DNA from: Bacteroides muris (ex Afrizal et al. 2022)
GTDB lineage: Bacteria > Bacteroidota > Bacteroidia > Bacteroidales > Bacteroidaceae
DNA: 64,000 nt
NCBI RefSeq assembly: GCF_004793475.1
Contig: NZ_SRYZ01000014.1
Coordinates: 1 to 64,000, forward strand
Reading direction: 5' to 3'
Shown: positions 19,922 through 29,100 of the stretch, in pieces
How the letters are laid out: every line of letters starts with the position of its first letter
Numbering within the stretch: the stretch's first letter is position 1
The notes under the pieces: generated by a model
Databases searched by the model: none
What the model saw: the letters and a program-made list of their open reading frames with translations, nothing else
What the model was told of the DNA's origin: nothing
Program-made: the position numbers and the translations under genes

Positions 19922-20027
19922 CGAAGTGGTAATCCGTCATTGATGATTGTATTTGAGAATACAACTCCTTACCTTCATCGCTGTCTAAGAATTCTGTAGA
20001 AAAACCTTCGGGAATATTCTTTTCCAT
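19833..20027 (-). CDS. Small antisense-overlapping gene in the switch region (64 aa)
   Basis: MEKNIPEGFSTEFLDSDEGK begins a 64-aa frame whose last 29 codons lie antisense to the end of the split membrane gene. It has its own near-consensus leftward promoter at 20,145-20,175, overlapped by a repressor operator. Only the first ~36 residues look soluble and gene-like; the C-terminal part is hydrophobic and could be forced by the opposite strand. It is in the position of a Cro-like or antirepressor gene. Existence is moderately supported. Confidence 0.4.
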   Translation of the reverse strand: MEKNIPEGFSTEFLDSDEGKELYSQIQSSMTDYHFVTSRSLKRSYLIIQGILLFCRCVSRQIKA

Positions 20028-20144
20028 AATAATAAGTAAAGCGACCAACTCCAAAGTTGCGGTTTGAAGTGAAGTCGCCTATATAATCCCTTGCGGGAAC
20101 AGTTAAACAATTTAGTTGGTATCATCCGCAACTTGATTCCAGCA

Positions 20145-20175
20145 CAAATATAAGTATCTTTTATGATACCATCAA
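20145..20175 (-). promoter_or_regulatory. Leftward promoter overlapped by a repressor operator
   Basis: Minus-strand TTG (20,175-20,173), a 20-nt spacer and TATATTTG (20,152-20,145). The palindrome GTATCTTTTATGATAC (20,154-20,169) lies in the spacer and shares GTATC/GATAC half-sites with the operators at 19,266-19,311. GGTATCAT at about 20,119 is a further half-site. Confidence 0.55.
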
Positions 20176-20180
20176 GAACT

Positions 20181-20942
20181 ATGGAAACTATTAAAGATAG
20201 ATTTTATGCGGTAATGGAAAAGCTTGGCTTAAATGACTATAAAGTGTATACTACCATTCCAAGCATCACAAAAAATATGATGTCAAAACTTAGAACTGGG
20301 GAAACAGGAGAAGTTTCTACTAAAATAATAGCTCCATTTTGTTCGTATTATGAGAATGCGAATCCAGAATACATTCTCACCGGAAGAGGAACACCACTAA
20401 AGGAAGAAAACGCCTTGAGCGAAACAATCAATATTCCTGCTTCAAACGGGATAGCTGTAACTTCCGAAAAGGAGTATAAAGAAGCTATGGAGAAAGGATT
20501 TCATCTTCTTCCAGAAGTAACTTTCAAGTTTGCCGCCGGTCAGGCAGAATTGATAAGCAAAACAGAAGATATTACCCGTTATTGGTATCTTCCCGATTGT
20601 AAAGATTGCGAAGGAGTTGCCCAAATTGTAGGAAATTCAATGACGCCTGCGCTTCCTGCCGGATGCTGGGTTGCACTCAAAAAATACACTCTTCCTCGTA
20701 ATAATCCAAATGCAATTCCATTTGGGAATATTTTCGGAGTAGTTGTTGAAGATGAAATTACCGGAGATTATCACGGTCACATTAAAGTTATTCGCAGATA
20801 TAAAGACCAAGAAGTATCTCGAAAATACTGGATAGCTCATTCAATAAATGAAAAAGAGTTTGATGACTTCGATATAGAAATTGCTCAGGTTAGGAGCTTA
20901 TGGATAGTTAAACAACATATTGTAAGTGATATATTATTGTAG
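20181..20942 (+). CDS. S24-peptidase phage repressor, CI/LexA type (253 aa)
   Basis: N-terminal ~80 residues: a DNA-binding helical domain (METIKDRFYAVMEKLGLNDY, then ITKNMMSKLRTGETGEVSTK), ending with the YILTGRGTPL hallmark of Bacteroides repressors. C-terminal S24 domain: FKFAAGQAEL holds a possible Ala-Gly cleavage site, GNSMTPALPAG the catalytic serine, and GHIKVIRRY the lysine. It would keep lysogeny and self-cleave on RecA activation. The start at 20,181 is preferred over 20,163 because the earlier ATG lies inside the operator. Main regulator of the leftward operon by operator placement. Confidence 0.85.
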   Translation: METIKDRFYAVMEKLGLNDYKVYTTIPSITKNMMSKLRTGETGEVSTKIIAPFCSYYENANPEYILTGRGTPLKEENALSETINIPASNGIAVTSEKEYKEAMEKGFHLLPEVTFKFAAGQAELISKTEDITRYWYLPDCKDCEGVAQIVGNSMTPALPAGCWVALKKYTLPRNNPNAIPFGNIFGVVVEDEITGDYHGHIKVIRRYKDQEVSRKYWIAHSINEKEFDDFDIEIAQVRSLWIVKQHIVSDILL

Positions 20943-20958
20943 ATGAAATCTAAATACT

Positions 20959-22215
20959 ATGGGACTATATTTCAGAAAAAGAATTAAGATACTTCCCGGA
21001 GTGCACATGAATATTAGCAAATCCGGTACAAGCTGGTCAGTTGGTCCACGTGGAGCAAAAGTTAACTTTGGGAAGCGTGGCACTTATGTAACAACCGGAA
21101 TACCGGGAACCGGAATTTACTCAAGAACAAAAGTCAGTAGTAATGGTATATCTAATCGTAGAATACAATCAAGCAATATTGATTCTGGATATGAGATTAA
21201 AAATTACACAGGATGTCTTTTCTCGGCGATATGCTATGCGCTTGCAATCATATTGCCGATTTGCGGTGTGCACTTCTCTGTATCTATATTTCTTATTATA
21301 ATAGGATTTGCATTGCATCTATCGTCGGTTGAAAAGAAGGAAACAGTTCAAAGCAATAATGAGGTTGACAACGGTAATAATGCCAAAGTTGTAGAAACGC
21401 CTATAAACAGGGCAATTATAGACACAGAAGAAAAAGAAGAGGAATTCATAACGGAGGAAGATGAAGAAAAAATAGAGTACCCCTCTGTAGAAAAGGTTGA
21501 CATGACAAGGCTTGACCCACTATTTGAAGATGCAGCTCGATTAGTTGTTATCCACCAACAAGGTTCCACTTCATTAATTCAACGTAAATTCGCTATAGGC
21601 TATAATAGAGCAGGGCGTATTATGGACCAACTGGAATGTGCTGGTATTGTAGGAGAAACAAGTGGGATTAAAGCGAGAGAAGTTTTATGTAAAGATGAAG
21701 ATGAACTCGAATATAAACTAAACCATTTGGAAAAATCTCGCTTTGAAAGACTTCAACAAAAACAGGAAGAAGAATTTGAAGAAGCATCTCAACGAGAAAT
21801 ACAGAATGAAAGTTCAAGATTAATTAAATTGGGCATAGATTTAGAAAAGGAAGGTATGATAAATGAAGCTATAGCTGTATATGAAAAAGCTATCATACCA
21901 CAACTTCCAGCAACACATCCCTATGATAGACTAATGATTCTCTATCGGAAAAAGAAAGATTATGATAATGAAGTCAGAATCATCAAGATAGCCATAAGCG
22001 TATTTATGAAAGAAAATGAACGTAGAGCCGGAAGAATAATTGAAGAAGATTCATCATTATACAATCAAGTGATGCAAGCACTTGAAACCAATGAAAGTAT
22101 TAGATACGAAGACGGGAAATGGGCTTTCGTTCAATATGACGTAATGGAGTATATTACAAGACTTGAAAAAGCCCAAAAACTGTATAAGAAATCTCAAGAA
22201 CAATCTAAATTATAA
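20959..22215 (+). CDS. DUF4236-TM-FtsK gamma-TPR multidomain protein (418 aa)
   Basis: Residues 1-60 are DUF4236 (FRKRIKILPGVHMNISKSGT, then SVGPRGAKVNFGKRGTYVTT). Two close hydrophobic segments follow at about 84-118. Residues 188-250 match the FtsK gamma winged helix (DPLFEDAARLVV, SLIQRKFAIGYNRAGRIMDQ, LECAGIVG), which in FtsK reads KOPS DNA motifs. The C-terminus is a TPR-like helical repeat (EGMINEAIAVYEKA). It is co-directional with the repressor, so it is probably expressed in the lysogen. A membrane-tethered DNA-binding protein is implied; its target is unknown. Confidence 0.8.
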   Translation: MGLYFRKRIKILPGVHMNISKSGTSWSVGPRGAKVNFGKRGTYVTTGIPGTGIYSRTKVSSNGISNRRIQSSNIDSGYEIKNYTGCLFSAICYALAIILPICGVHFSVSIFLIIIGFALHLSSVEKKETVQSNNEVDNGNNAKVVETPINRAIIDTEEKEEEFITEEDEEKIEYPSVEKVDMTRLDPLFEDAARLVVIHQQGSTSLIQRKFAIGYNRAGRIMDQLECAGIVGETSGIKAREVLCKDEDELEYKLNHLEKSRFERLQQKQEEEFEEASQREIQNESSRLIKLGIDLEKEGMINEAIAVYEKAIIPQLPATHPYDRLMILYRKKKDYDNEVRIIKIAISVFMKENERRAGRIIEEDSSLYNQVMQALETNESIRYEDGKWAFVQYDVMEYITRLEKAQKLYKKSQEQSKL

Positions 22216-22220
22216 AAGTC

Positions 22221-22670
22221 ATGAAAAAATTATTAATACTACTATTTTTCATACTAATATTCGGTAGTTGTACAACCAATTATTTTTTATGTGAAACCGC
22301 AGGTCCTGTAAAGTTATACGCATCGCCAAATACTAACTCGACATATATAGAAGTACCTGTTGGCAAAAACTTAATTTCAACAGGAAAATACAAGAAATAC
22401 AGAAGAGCTAAATACGGTAATAAAAGAGGTTATGTATATAAAACAAGATTCCTATCAGAAAAGAAAATTCGTTCTTTATCTGATTGGAATTTTGATTCTG
22501 AAACATCTACTTATAAATATTCGCATTCTAATCATGCACTTAGTAATTCAACAAAATATAAGTATAAGCCAACATCAACTGGTGGTACTGTCCAAGTTAA
22601 AGGATACTATCGAAAGGATGGAACTTATGTTAAGCCACATACAAGAAGAGCTCCTTCTAGGAGAAAATAA
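22221..22670 (+). CDS. SH3-like lipoprotein (149 aa)
   Basis: Signal peptide MKKLLILLFFILIFGSC with a lipobox ending at Cys17, then a bacterial SH3-like domain (KLYASPNTNSTYIEVPVGKN, KYGNKRGYVYKTRFL). The basic tail TVQVKGYYRKDGTYVKPHTR resembles the YYRKDGTYV repeats of exported accessory proteins. Sits 5 bases after the FtsK-gamma protein gene. Likely a lysogen-expressed envelope protein; it may bind peptidoglycan, by analogy with SH3b domains. Confidence 0.7.
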   Translation: MKKLLILLFFILIFGSCTTNYFLCETAGPVKLYASPNTNSTYIEVPVGKNLISTGKYKKYRRAKYGNKRGYVYKTRFLSEKKIRSLSDWNFDSETSTYKYSHSNHALSNSTKYKYKPTSTGGTVQVKGYYRKDGTYVKPHTRRAPSRRK

Positions 22671-22690
22671 CAAACTAAATATCTAAGATT

Positions 22691-23158
22691 ATGAAAAGAG
22701 GAATAATACTATTTTTTTCTTTCTTATTTCCTTGCTTGTTAAATGCCCAACTTTCCACTCAGCAAGATACCATAAGATATGTTATGGCAAATCTAAATTT
22801 GAGAGAGGCTCCTAATACGACCTCTGCTATTATTACTCAAATACCTAAAGGCACTCAAGTTACCATAGATGAAGACTGTGAATGTAAATGGATTCCGATA
22901 AACTATAATGGATACATAGGATATGTTTCGACTAAATACCTTTCAAAAGAAAAAATAGAATGTACTACTACATACAATAACAGTACGTCTATTAAATATT
23001 ATACAAATTCAAAGGGAGAAAGAGTACAATCTCCAACTTATTATAATTCCGCGCCTCCTGGAGCAACAGCTTTATGTAGAGATGGAACATATAGTTTTAG
23101 CAAAAGCCGTAGAGGAACATGTTCACATCATGGTGGAGTTGCAAAATGGCTAAAATAA
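22691..23158 (+). CDS. Secreted SH3b-DUF3761 protein (155 aa)
   Basis: A cleavable signal peptide (MKRGIILFFSFLFPCLLNAQ) is followed by an SH3b domain (YVMANLNLREAPNTTSAIIT, GYIGYVSTKYL) and then DUF3761 at the C-terminus (CRDGTYSFSKSRRGTCSHHG, GVAKWL). The pairing of SH3b with the cysteine/histidine DUF3761 tail suggests a periplasmic wall-associated protein. It is the third gene of the same rightward operon. The function of DUF3761 is not known to me. Confidence 0.75.
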   Translation: MKRGIILFFSFLFPCLLNAQLSTQQDTIRYVMANLNLREAPNTTSAIITQIPKGTQVTIDEDCECKWIPINYNGYIGYVSTKYLSKEKIECTTTYNNSTSIKYYTNSKGERVQSPTYYNSAPPGATALCRDGTYSFSKSRRGTCSHHGGVAKWLK

Positions 23159-23178
23159 CAAATTAGACACATAAGATT

Positions 23179-23376
23179 ATGATTGACTTTCTAACCATCA
23201 TACTCCTAATATTCGGAGTACTGCAAATCATCCTCTTCTTCAAGGTATGGGAAATGACGAATGACATCAAAGAGATAAGGAACAAGTACCTCAAAGACGA
23301 GGACGAGAAACGAAGACAAAAAGCAGAATACGACCCAACTCCCAAAATCAGCGGTGGGGTTAAAACAACAACATAG
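23179..23376 (+). CDS. Membrane-anchored small protein (65 aa)
   Basis: MIDFLTIILLIFGVLQIILF forms one N-terminal transmembrane helix, followed by a charged helix (NDIKEIRNKYLKDEDEKRRQ) and a polar tail. It is the last gene of the rightward module, ending directly at an intrinsic terminator. Small DUF-type single-pass proteins of this layout are common in Bacteroides; no specific role can be given. Confidence 0.6.
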   Translation: MIDFLTIILLIFGVLQIILFFKVWEMTNDIKEIRNKYLKDEDEKRRQKAEYDPTPKISGGVKTTT

Positions 23377-23402
23377 CCGGAATTATTTCCCGGCTTTTTC
23401 TT
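23375..23402 (+). terminator. Intrinsic terminator of the lysogeny module
   Basis: AGCCGG and CCGGCT flank an AT-rich loop, followed by TTTTTCTTTT. It begins at the stop codon of the 65-aa gene. Confidence 0.75.
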
Positions 23403-23416
23403 TTCCCTATTCGCGA

Positions 23417-23436
23417 GTTGTGCAAATGTTGTGCAA
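23417..23436. repeat. Direct repeat GTTGTGCAA x2 at the element end
   Basis: GTTGTGCAA occurs at 23,417-23,425 and 23,428-23,436, between the last element gene and the tRNA-Arg gene. Closely spaced 9-mers at this location could be arm-type integrase sites, but no integrase is in view to support that. Confidence 0.35.
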
Positions 23437-23450
23437 CTATCATAAAAAGA

Positions 23451-23487
23451 AAATGCTAACAAGTTATTTATGAACTTATTAGCATTT
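23451..23487. terminator. Bidirectional terminator of tRNA-Arg
   Basis: AAATGCTAA and TTAGCATTT are complementary with an inner AAGTT/AACTT stem, and T-runs flank both sides. On the minus strand it lies just downstream of tRNA-Arg. Confidence 0.65.
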
Positions 23488-23494
23488 TTCTTTG

Positions 23495-23568
<74 letters not shown>

Positions 23569-23584
23569 AGCCTTAATTGCGGTG

Positions 23585-23615
23585 CAAAGGTACGTTTTTT
23601 TACGAATATTGCAAA
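23585..23615 (-). promoter_or_regulatory. Promoter of tRNA-Arg
   Basis: Minus-strand TTTG (23,615-23,612), a 19-nt spacer and TACCTTTG (23,592-23,585) form a textbook Bacteroides promoter, 17 nt from the tRNA 5' end. Confidence 0.75.
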
Positions 23616-23947
23616 TTTTTGTATCACTTTTTTTTGTTACCTATGTATAAAAGGCTCATTTGTCATATATAAAGTAATGATTAGTTATTTTCATAAACAA
23701 GATATACGATATTTATATACAGATACATCAAGACATTTTGCAAATTATCAATGTTATCAATTATGAAAAATAAAAATCTGAAGGAATATTCAAGTAGGGA
23801 AAGTAGCATTGATCCATTCGTTCCCCTGTTAACGAAATGGTTCAGTATTATAATGATTCTGCATAGTATGGTATTCCTTATTGGGAACAAAAACAGAAAG
23901 CGCCATTACCGATATTATCGAAAGCAGGCTGTTCACCGATTATGATA
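23593..23947. other. Gap between tRNA-Arg and the transporter gene
   Basis: About 350 bp, AT-rich. It holds the upstream part of the tRNA promoter and a weak rightward frame of about 60 codons (23,763-23,945) with one hydrophobic stretch. That frame lacks a promoter match or family and is not called as a gene. Nothing else stands out. Confidence 0.4.
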
Positions 23948-25399
23948 TTACAGTCCTAATGGCAAACCGCTGATGTACCAAAGTACAAATAAGGAAGTCC
24001 ATGCCAATAGAATGACTAAAGAATATCTCCAAGTATACTTCAGCAGTGAGCCATAAGTAGATTGCCTGTCATATTGCTGCATATAGGTCAAGACAAGCGG
24101 CATGTAAAACATAAAAGGAGTAATGGCATTTGTCGCACTATCACCTATACGGAATGCACATTGGGTCATATCCGGCGATATGCCCATACTTGCCAATACC
24201 GGAACAAAAATGAAAGACATAAAAATCCATTTAGCTGTGGCAGATACCATAAAAAGATTGACCAGCGCCGTGAAAAGAATAAATAAAATCAATATCCATA
24301 AACTACTCAAAGAAGCGGAAGATAACAGATTGGCGCCTAAAATGGCAATGCACTTATCCAAGTGGGAATACTCAAAACAAGCAAACATCTGTGAGGCAAA
24401 GAAAGCTATCACAAAATAAACGCCCAACAACTTCATCGGCTGTGTAAGTCCTTTTATCACATCACTGTCTGTGCGATAACGACCGGAAGCGAAACCATAA
24501 ACCATTCCCATCAAACCTATTCCAAACGAAAGCAAGAACAGAATGCCGACTATAAATGGAGAACGAATCAGTCCACCATTGACACTCCGCAGTATTCCCC
24601 ACGAAGAGAATGTAGCCAACAAAATAATAACAATATACAATAAGCCAACAAATACAGCTCCCAACATGGCTCTCCGCTCCTTGCGTGACAATTGCTTGTA
24701 ACCATTAAAATGAATATCCCCTACGTACTCTCCCAAACGTGGTAATAAGCTCCTGCTGGTAATATGATAAATGATGAATACAAGCAAGAACGTGGAAACG
24801 AAGAGAAAATAATAATTGCACAACGGTCCTGTCTGCCCCGGAGCGATATTTATCCTATCAGCCGCTTCCTGCGTTACAGAGGCAATCATGGGGTCTAATG
24901 TACTCAAAAACACATTAGCGCTATAGCCACAAGAGACTGAAACATAAGCTGTAATTATACCTCCAATAGGATGCAGACCAACGAACTGGAACAAAGTCGC
25001 AGCTATCGGCAGCAGAATAATATATCCTGCATCCCCCACTATATTGGACAACAGCCCTAAGACAATGACCAGCAGAATAATGCGCCAGGAAGCACGTTGG
25101 TGCCGTACTCCCCTGCGAATACATGCGTCAATGAATCCCGAATGCTCTGCCGCCCCTATTCCAAACATAGCCACAATCACCAGCCCTAACGGAGCGAATC
25201 CTGTAAAATTAGTCACGACATGGCGCAGCAGCCAGCGTATGCCCTCTGGACTCAGCAAGCTTTGCACGCGTATTTCTTCTCCTGTCTGCGGTTGCAGCAC
25301 GCTCAGGCCATAGATATCGAATATCCATGAAAGAAGGATGACTGCCAAAGTTAGCAGAAAGAACATCGTAGCGGGATGTGGCATTCGGAATTTACTCAT
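23948..25399 (-). CDS. AbgT-family transporter (483 aa)
   Basis: About 11-13 transmembrane helices. Conserved AbgT features are seen: LSPEGIRWLLRHVVTNFTGF near the N-terminus, PLGLVIVAMFGIGAAEHSG, and the re-entrant-like ITPFMFYMPLVLTYMQ near the C-terminus. The family (AbgT, MtrF) handles p-aminobenzoyl-glutamate or exports antimetabolites such as sulfonamides. Its start overlaps the response-regulator stop by 8 bases, so it is co-transcribed with the double-sensor kinase and regulator and may be their target. Substrate not known. Confidence 0.88.
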   Translation of the reverse strand: MSKFRMPHPATMFFLLTLAVILLSWIFDIYGLSVLQPQTGEEIRVQSLLSPEGIRWLLRHVVTNFTGFAPLGLVIVAMFGIGAAEHSGFIDACIRRGVRHQRASWRIILLVIVLGLLSNIVGDAGYIILLPIAATLFQFVGLHPIGGIITAYVSVSCGYSANVFLSTLDPMIASVTQEAADRINIAPGQTGPLCNYYFLFVSTFLLVFIIYHITSRSLLPRLGEYVGDIHFNGYKQLSRKERRAMLGAVFVGLLYIVIILLATFSSWGILRSVNGGLIRSPFIVGILFLLSFGIGLMGMVYGFASGRYRTDSDVIKGLTQPMKLLGVYFVIAFFASQMFACFEYSHLDKCIAILGANLLSSASLSSLWILILFILFTALVNLFMVSATAKWIFMSFIFVPVLASMGISPDMTQCAFRIGDSATNAITPFMFYMPLVLTYMQQYDRQSTYGSLLKYTWRYSLVILLAWTSLFVLWYISGLPLGL

Positions 25400-26120
25400 C
25401 GTCAGCTTCCAGATTGTCTATATTCAGGACTCGGAGTTCCAATGCACGCACCACCAGTCGAGTGGCATTCACTCCCACCCGTTCACTGGGTGGGAAAAGA
25501 CGGCCGACCAAGTCATTCTGCCGTTTCTCCAACGACTTGACCCCAAAAGGAATTCCCCTAAGATTGGCAATCATTTCTTTGGTATAGCCCAATGCCAGAT
25601 GACGGAGGAAACGCTCGTCATACTCGTCAATATCATAGCTTATGATTGCTTCCTGACGTTTCGCATCATTCAAGACCGATTTCTTGAAGCGCTCCACTAT
25701 CTTCTCCAGTATCGGATAGTTAAAGACCAGCTTCTTGCCGTCCATCACTGCCTGCACATCGGTTTTGGTCAGCAGTTCTCCGGTTTTCAGGATAATACCG
25801 TCGGCACCGGCTTCAAGTACGTCCACCCATAACTTCTCATTTAATATTTCTCCCGTGAATATCAGCACATGAACCCCTGGATAACGTTTAAAGATATTCC
25901 GGCAGATGTCCACCCCAATCGTGGTCGAACCTCCCAATCCCAAGTCAAGCAGGACAAGATCTGGCACACCGGCTTCAATCAATGTCCAGAAATCCTGCTC
26001 AGTCATAGCAGTACCTATTACTTCCGCATTGGGAATTTCATGGCGGAAGATTTCTTCCGTCCCTTTCAGCTCTAGCTTGACATCTTCAACGATGATTACT
26101 TTAAATTTTTTGTCTTCCAT
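25392..26120 (-). CDS. Response regulator with LuxR-like output domain (242 aa)
   Basis: Receiver domain: acidic pair Glu12-Asp13, phospho-acceptor Asp59 in LVLLDLGLGG, Thr89 in IFTGE, Lys112 in ILKTGE. The C-terminal ~75 residues form a HTH of the LuxR/GerE kind (YDERFLRHLALGYTKEMIAN, then GVKSLEKRQNDLVGR). It lies 4 bases after the double-sensor kinase gene, its obvious partner, and overlaps the transporter gene. It probably controls this operon. Confidence 0.85.
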   Translation of the reverse strand: MEDKKFKVIIVEDVKLELKGTEEIFRHEIPNAEVIGTAMTEQDFWTLIEAGVPDLVLLDLGLGGSTTIGVDICRNIFKRYPGVHVLIFTGEILNEKLWVDVLEAGADGIILKTGELLTKTDVQAVMDGKKLVFNYPILEKIVERFKKSVLNDAKRQEAIISYDIDEYDERFLRHLALGYTKEMIANLRGIPFGVKSLEKRQNDLVGRLFPPSERVGVNATRLVVRALELRVLNIDNLEADDE

Positions 26121-26123
26121 ATT

Positions 26124-29100
26124 TCATTTTTTCGGTAGCGTAAAATATATTGTAAAACCTCCTTTCCTTCCCGGTTCGGCATTGATACGGCATCCCCGGC
26201 GTCCGGCAAACTCATCATGGTCGCGGATAATCTGCTTGCACACCAGATATTCCGTACCATACAGTTCTCCTTTCTCACCAGCTGCCATGCGGGACAGGTC
26301 GGGATAGAACAATTGGTTCAATTCCTCACGGGTCTTTTCCCTGCGCATATCCGTAAACAGAAAACGTATAAACTCCCCTTCTTCTTGAGCCGTCAGACAG
26401 ACTGTTCCATCCAGAGTTATGCAACAAGCCTCATCTATCAAGTTTTCAAGTAGGAAACGCAACTGGTTCCAGTCACCGGTAATCCGTCCCTCCAACGGTT
26501 GTATCCTAAAATCAATATGCGCCTTGTTTCCCTTGTACACTTTGCGGAAATACTTCTCGGCAGTAGCCATAAGCTCCGGCACTGATATTGTCGCACGCCT
26601 GAAAGTCACCTCTTCCAGCTGGCGGGAAGCGCATGAACTGAGTATCGTAAAAATACCTTTGTAGTACTCTATCAATTCGCTGATGGCAGCCACCGTTTCC
26701 CGCTCCTCCACTTCCGTCTGTCTGCCAGACCGCAGTTTCCCTATCAGTTGCTTTATCTTATTCGGATAATAAATCGTTTCATGCTTGATGGTCGAGAGGC
26801 AATTATCCAGCACCATGTTCTGCACATGCAACAAACTGTCCTCCCACGAAGCTCGTCGGGCTTCATCCTGAGCCACTTCGATGTCCCGATATTTCGTAGC
26901 CAACTTGACCACTGCATTGAAGATTACAATGGATACATAACGGGCAATCAGTTCCAAAAGCAAATGATCGGTCTCCTGCTCTGTACCTTCCCTGCGTTCC
27001 AGACACAGCACACCTATGCAACGGCACATATTGCCCGCATCCACAACAAGCGGCAATGCCTGTATACCTTTTTCCGATATGTACACTTGCCGTTCAAAGC
27101 AACTCTCCATACATTTTCTCCAAACAGGCTGTTCATCCATTACAACATCTTCCACCGGATTGGAAGTATATTCCAACTTATGTGTAGTCTCATTGTATAC
27201 AGCTATACTTAACCGGTCGATACTCAAAAGTTCGTTCACTGCATCAAAAGCGGAATTTACTATCTGCTGTGGAATTTCCTTCAATGTGTCCTCCTCACGC
27301 TGCAACATTTCTTCCGTATCCGAAGCCGGAAGCAGGGATGCATTGAACACCTTTCCATTGATTTCCAATACTTGCTCCAGATTCCAGCGGTTAATCAGAC
27401 GCTTACGGAAATAGAGTATATAATATCCCAACAATAATGCAAACAGCAAAATCACCGCCAGCAAAACACCTACCATTTTGTTGTTGGTGGAGCGTTCCAA
27501 TTGTCGACAATATTCTTCCAGAGATTGATCTTCTCCCAACAACTTATATAAAGTGGTGTAGGCTGCATTGTTATAACTGTAGTCATCCCATTGCTTCAAT
27601 GCAAGGAATGAGACTGCCGCTTCATTCCTGATATCCAGAATTACATGGAAATCCGAGTTAAACATCCGGTTCCACCAATCCAGTTCCGCAGGCATCCCAT
27701 CTCCCGTCAGCGTCATACAGCGATGTGTAGAAGGGGCATATTGTCTGCAATGTTCGTTCAGGCAATACATTGCCGAATCTATGTATTGTAAGGCCAGTTT
27801 ATATTCTCCATCTACATTGCAGTAATAAGCTTCATTGGCATAATCGGAAGCTTCGTCCAACAAAGCTTCATATTCGTTCTGTGCAAGCAGTGCCAGAGAA
27901 TCCGGCCGCACTTCTCCGGAAGCAGGCTGCTCCACAGTATGCCGGCAGGACGACATGCACAGAGACAATACGACGAACAACACCGACACGGGCTTACGGA
28001 TGCCAGCAGGCAGACGGAAATAGAAACGGCTACCCTTCCCCAGCCCGCTCTCTACATTGAACAGACAAACCTTGAACAAATCATTCGTCTTATGATATTT
28101 TTCAATGATGCCCTTGCAGTTCATCAGTCCAAAGCCACTTCCTTTGCTCTTCCTTAATTCTTCCTTGTCGGGAGCGTCATTCATGCCAATGCTTTTCGAA
28201 TCATAGACTTTTTCTCCCACGATACGGGCTACATCTTCCGGTGACAACCCACAGCCGTTATCCTCTACCGAGATTTCCACATAATTCTCCTCCTGCCGTG
28301 CATATACTTTCACCACGCCGCCCCGAGGAGTATATTTACGGGCATTCTCCGCCAGCGTATTTATCATGAACAATGTAAGAGCTTTGTCTGCCTTTACCAA
28401 GATATCCGTTGGCTGCACCTCCAAAGACTGCTTCTTCATCTCGAACGTATGGCTACCCTTCCTTATCAAATCAAAAAGTTCATTCAGCCCGAAAGTCTCT
28501 ATGTTCAGGCTAAGGCTTCCTTGCTTCATTTTTATCCAAAGAGCAAGAATATCATTGTATTCGTTGATGGTAGTGACCAACTCGTCAATATACTGGTATT
28601 TCTCCTCCTTTATCCGCTCCTCTTTGATGAATCCTTTTTGAATCAGTTTCTGCACTTCGTTGATGATACGGTCTATGTAAGGATGAATCCCATTTACAAT
28701 AGCCATACATGCTTTCTTTATCAGATTCTGCCGTTTGTTTCCCGCTATGTGCTGCTCGTAAATATAGCGTTGCTTTTCCAGCCTGCGGCGTTCGTCGCCA
28801 AGGGAGATGGACGTCATGCCGTTGTCGATTGCCCATTGGATATAGGGAGTTATCACCCGTACCATTGCCTGCTCATCCTTGCTCATCCGACGGGGGAACG
28901 TCAATTCTCCGTTCTCTATGTGAATATCCTTCACATCAAACAACTTTTCCAGTTCCGGACAGACAGCCGTACGTATGGAATCGACAATTTCCTCTTCAGC
29001 CTGCGCATCGGCAGGAATGGACGCTGTTATTTTCTGACAAATATCCAGCATCAGTTGCAAGCGGTGAAGATGCACTTTATTCCGTTCTTTGGAACGCTTG

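Noticed and set aside
23763..23945. Rightward 60-codon frame between tRNA-Arg and the transporter gene
   Set aside because: One hydrophobic patch but no promoter, family or operon context; left uncalled.
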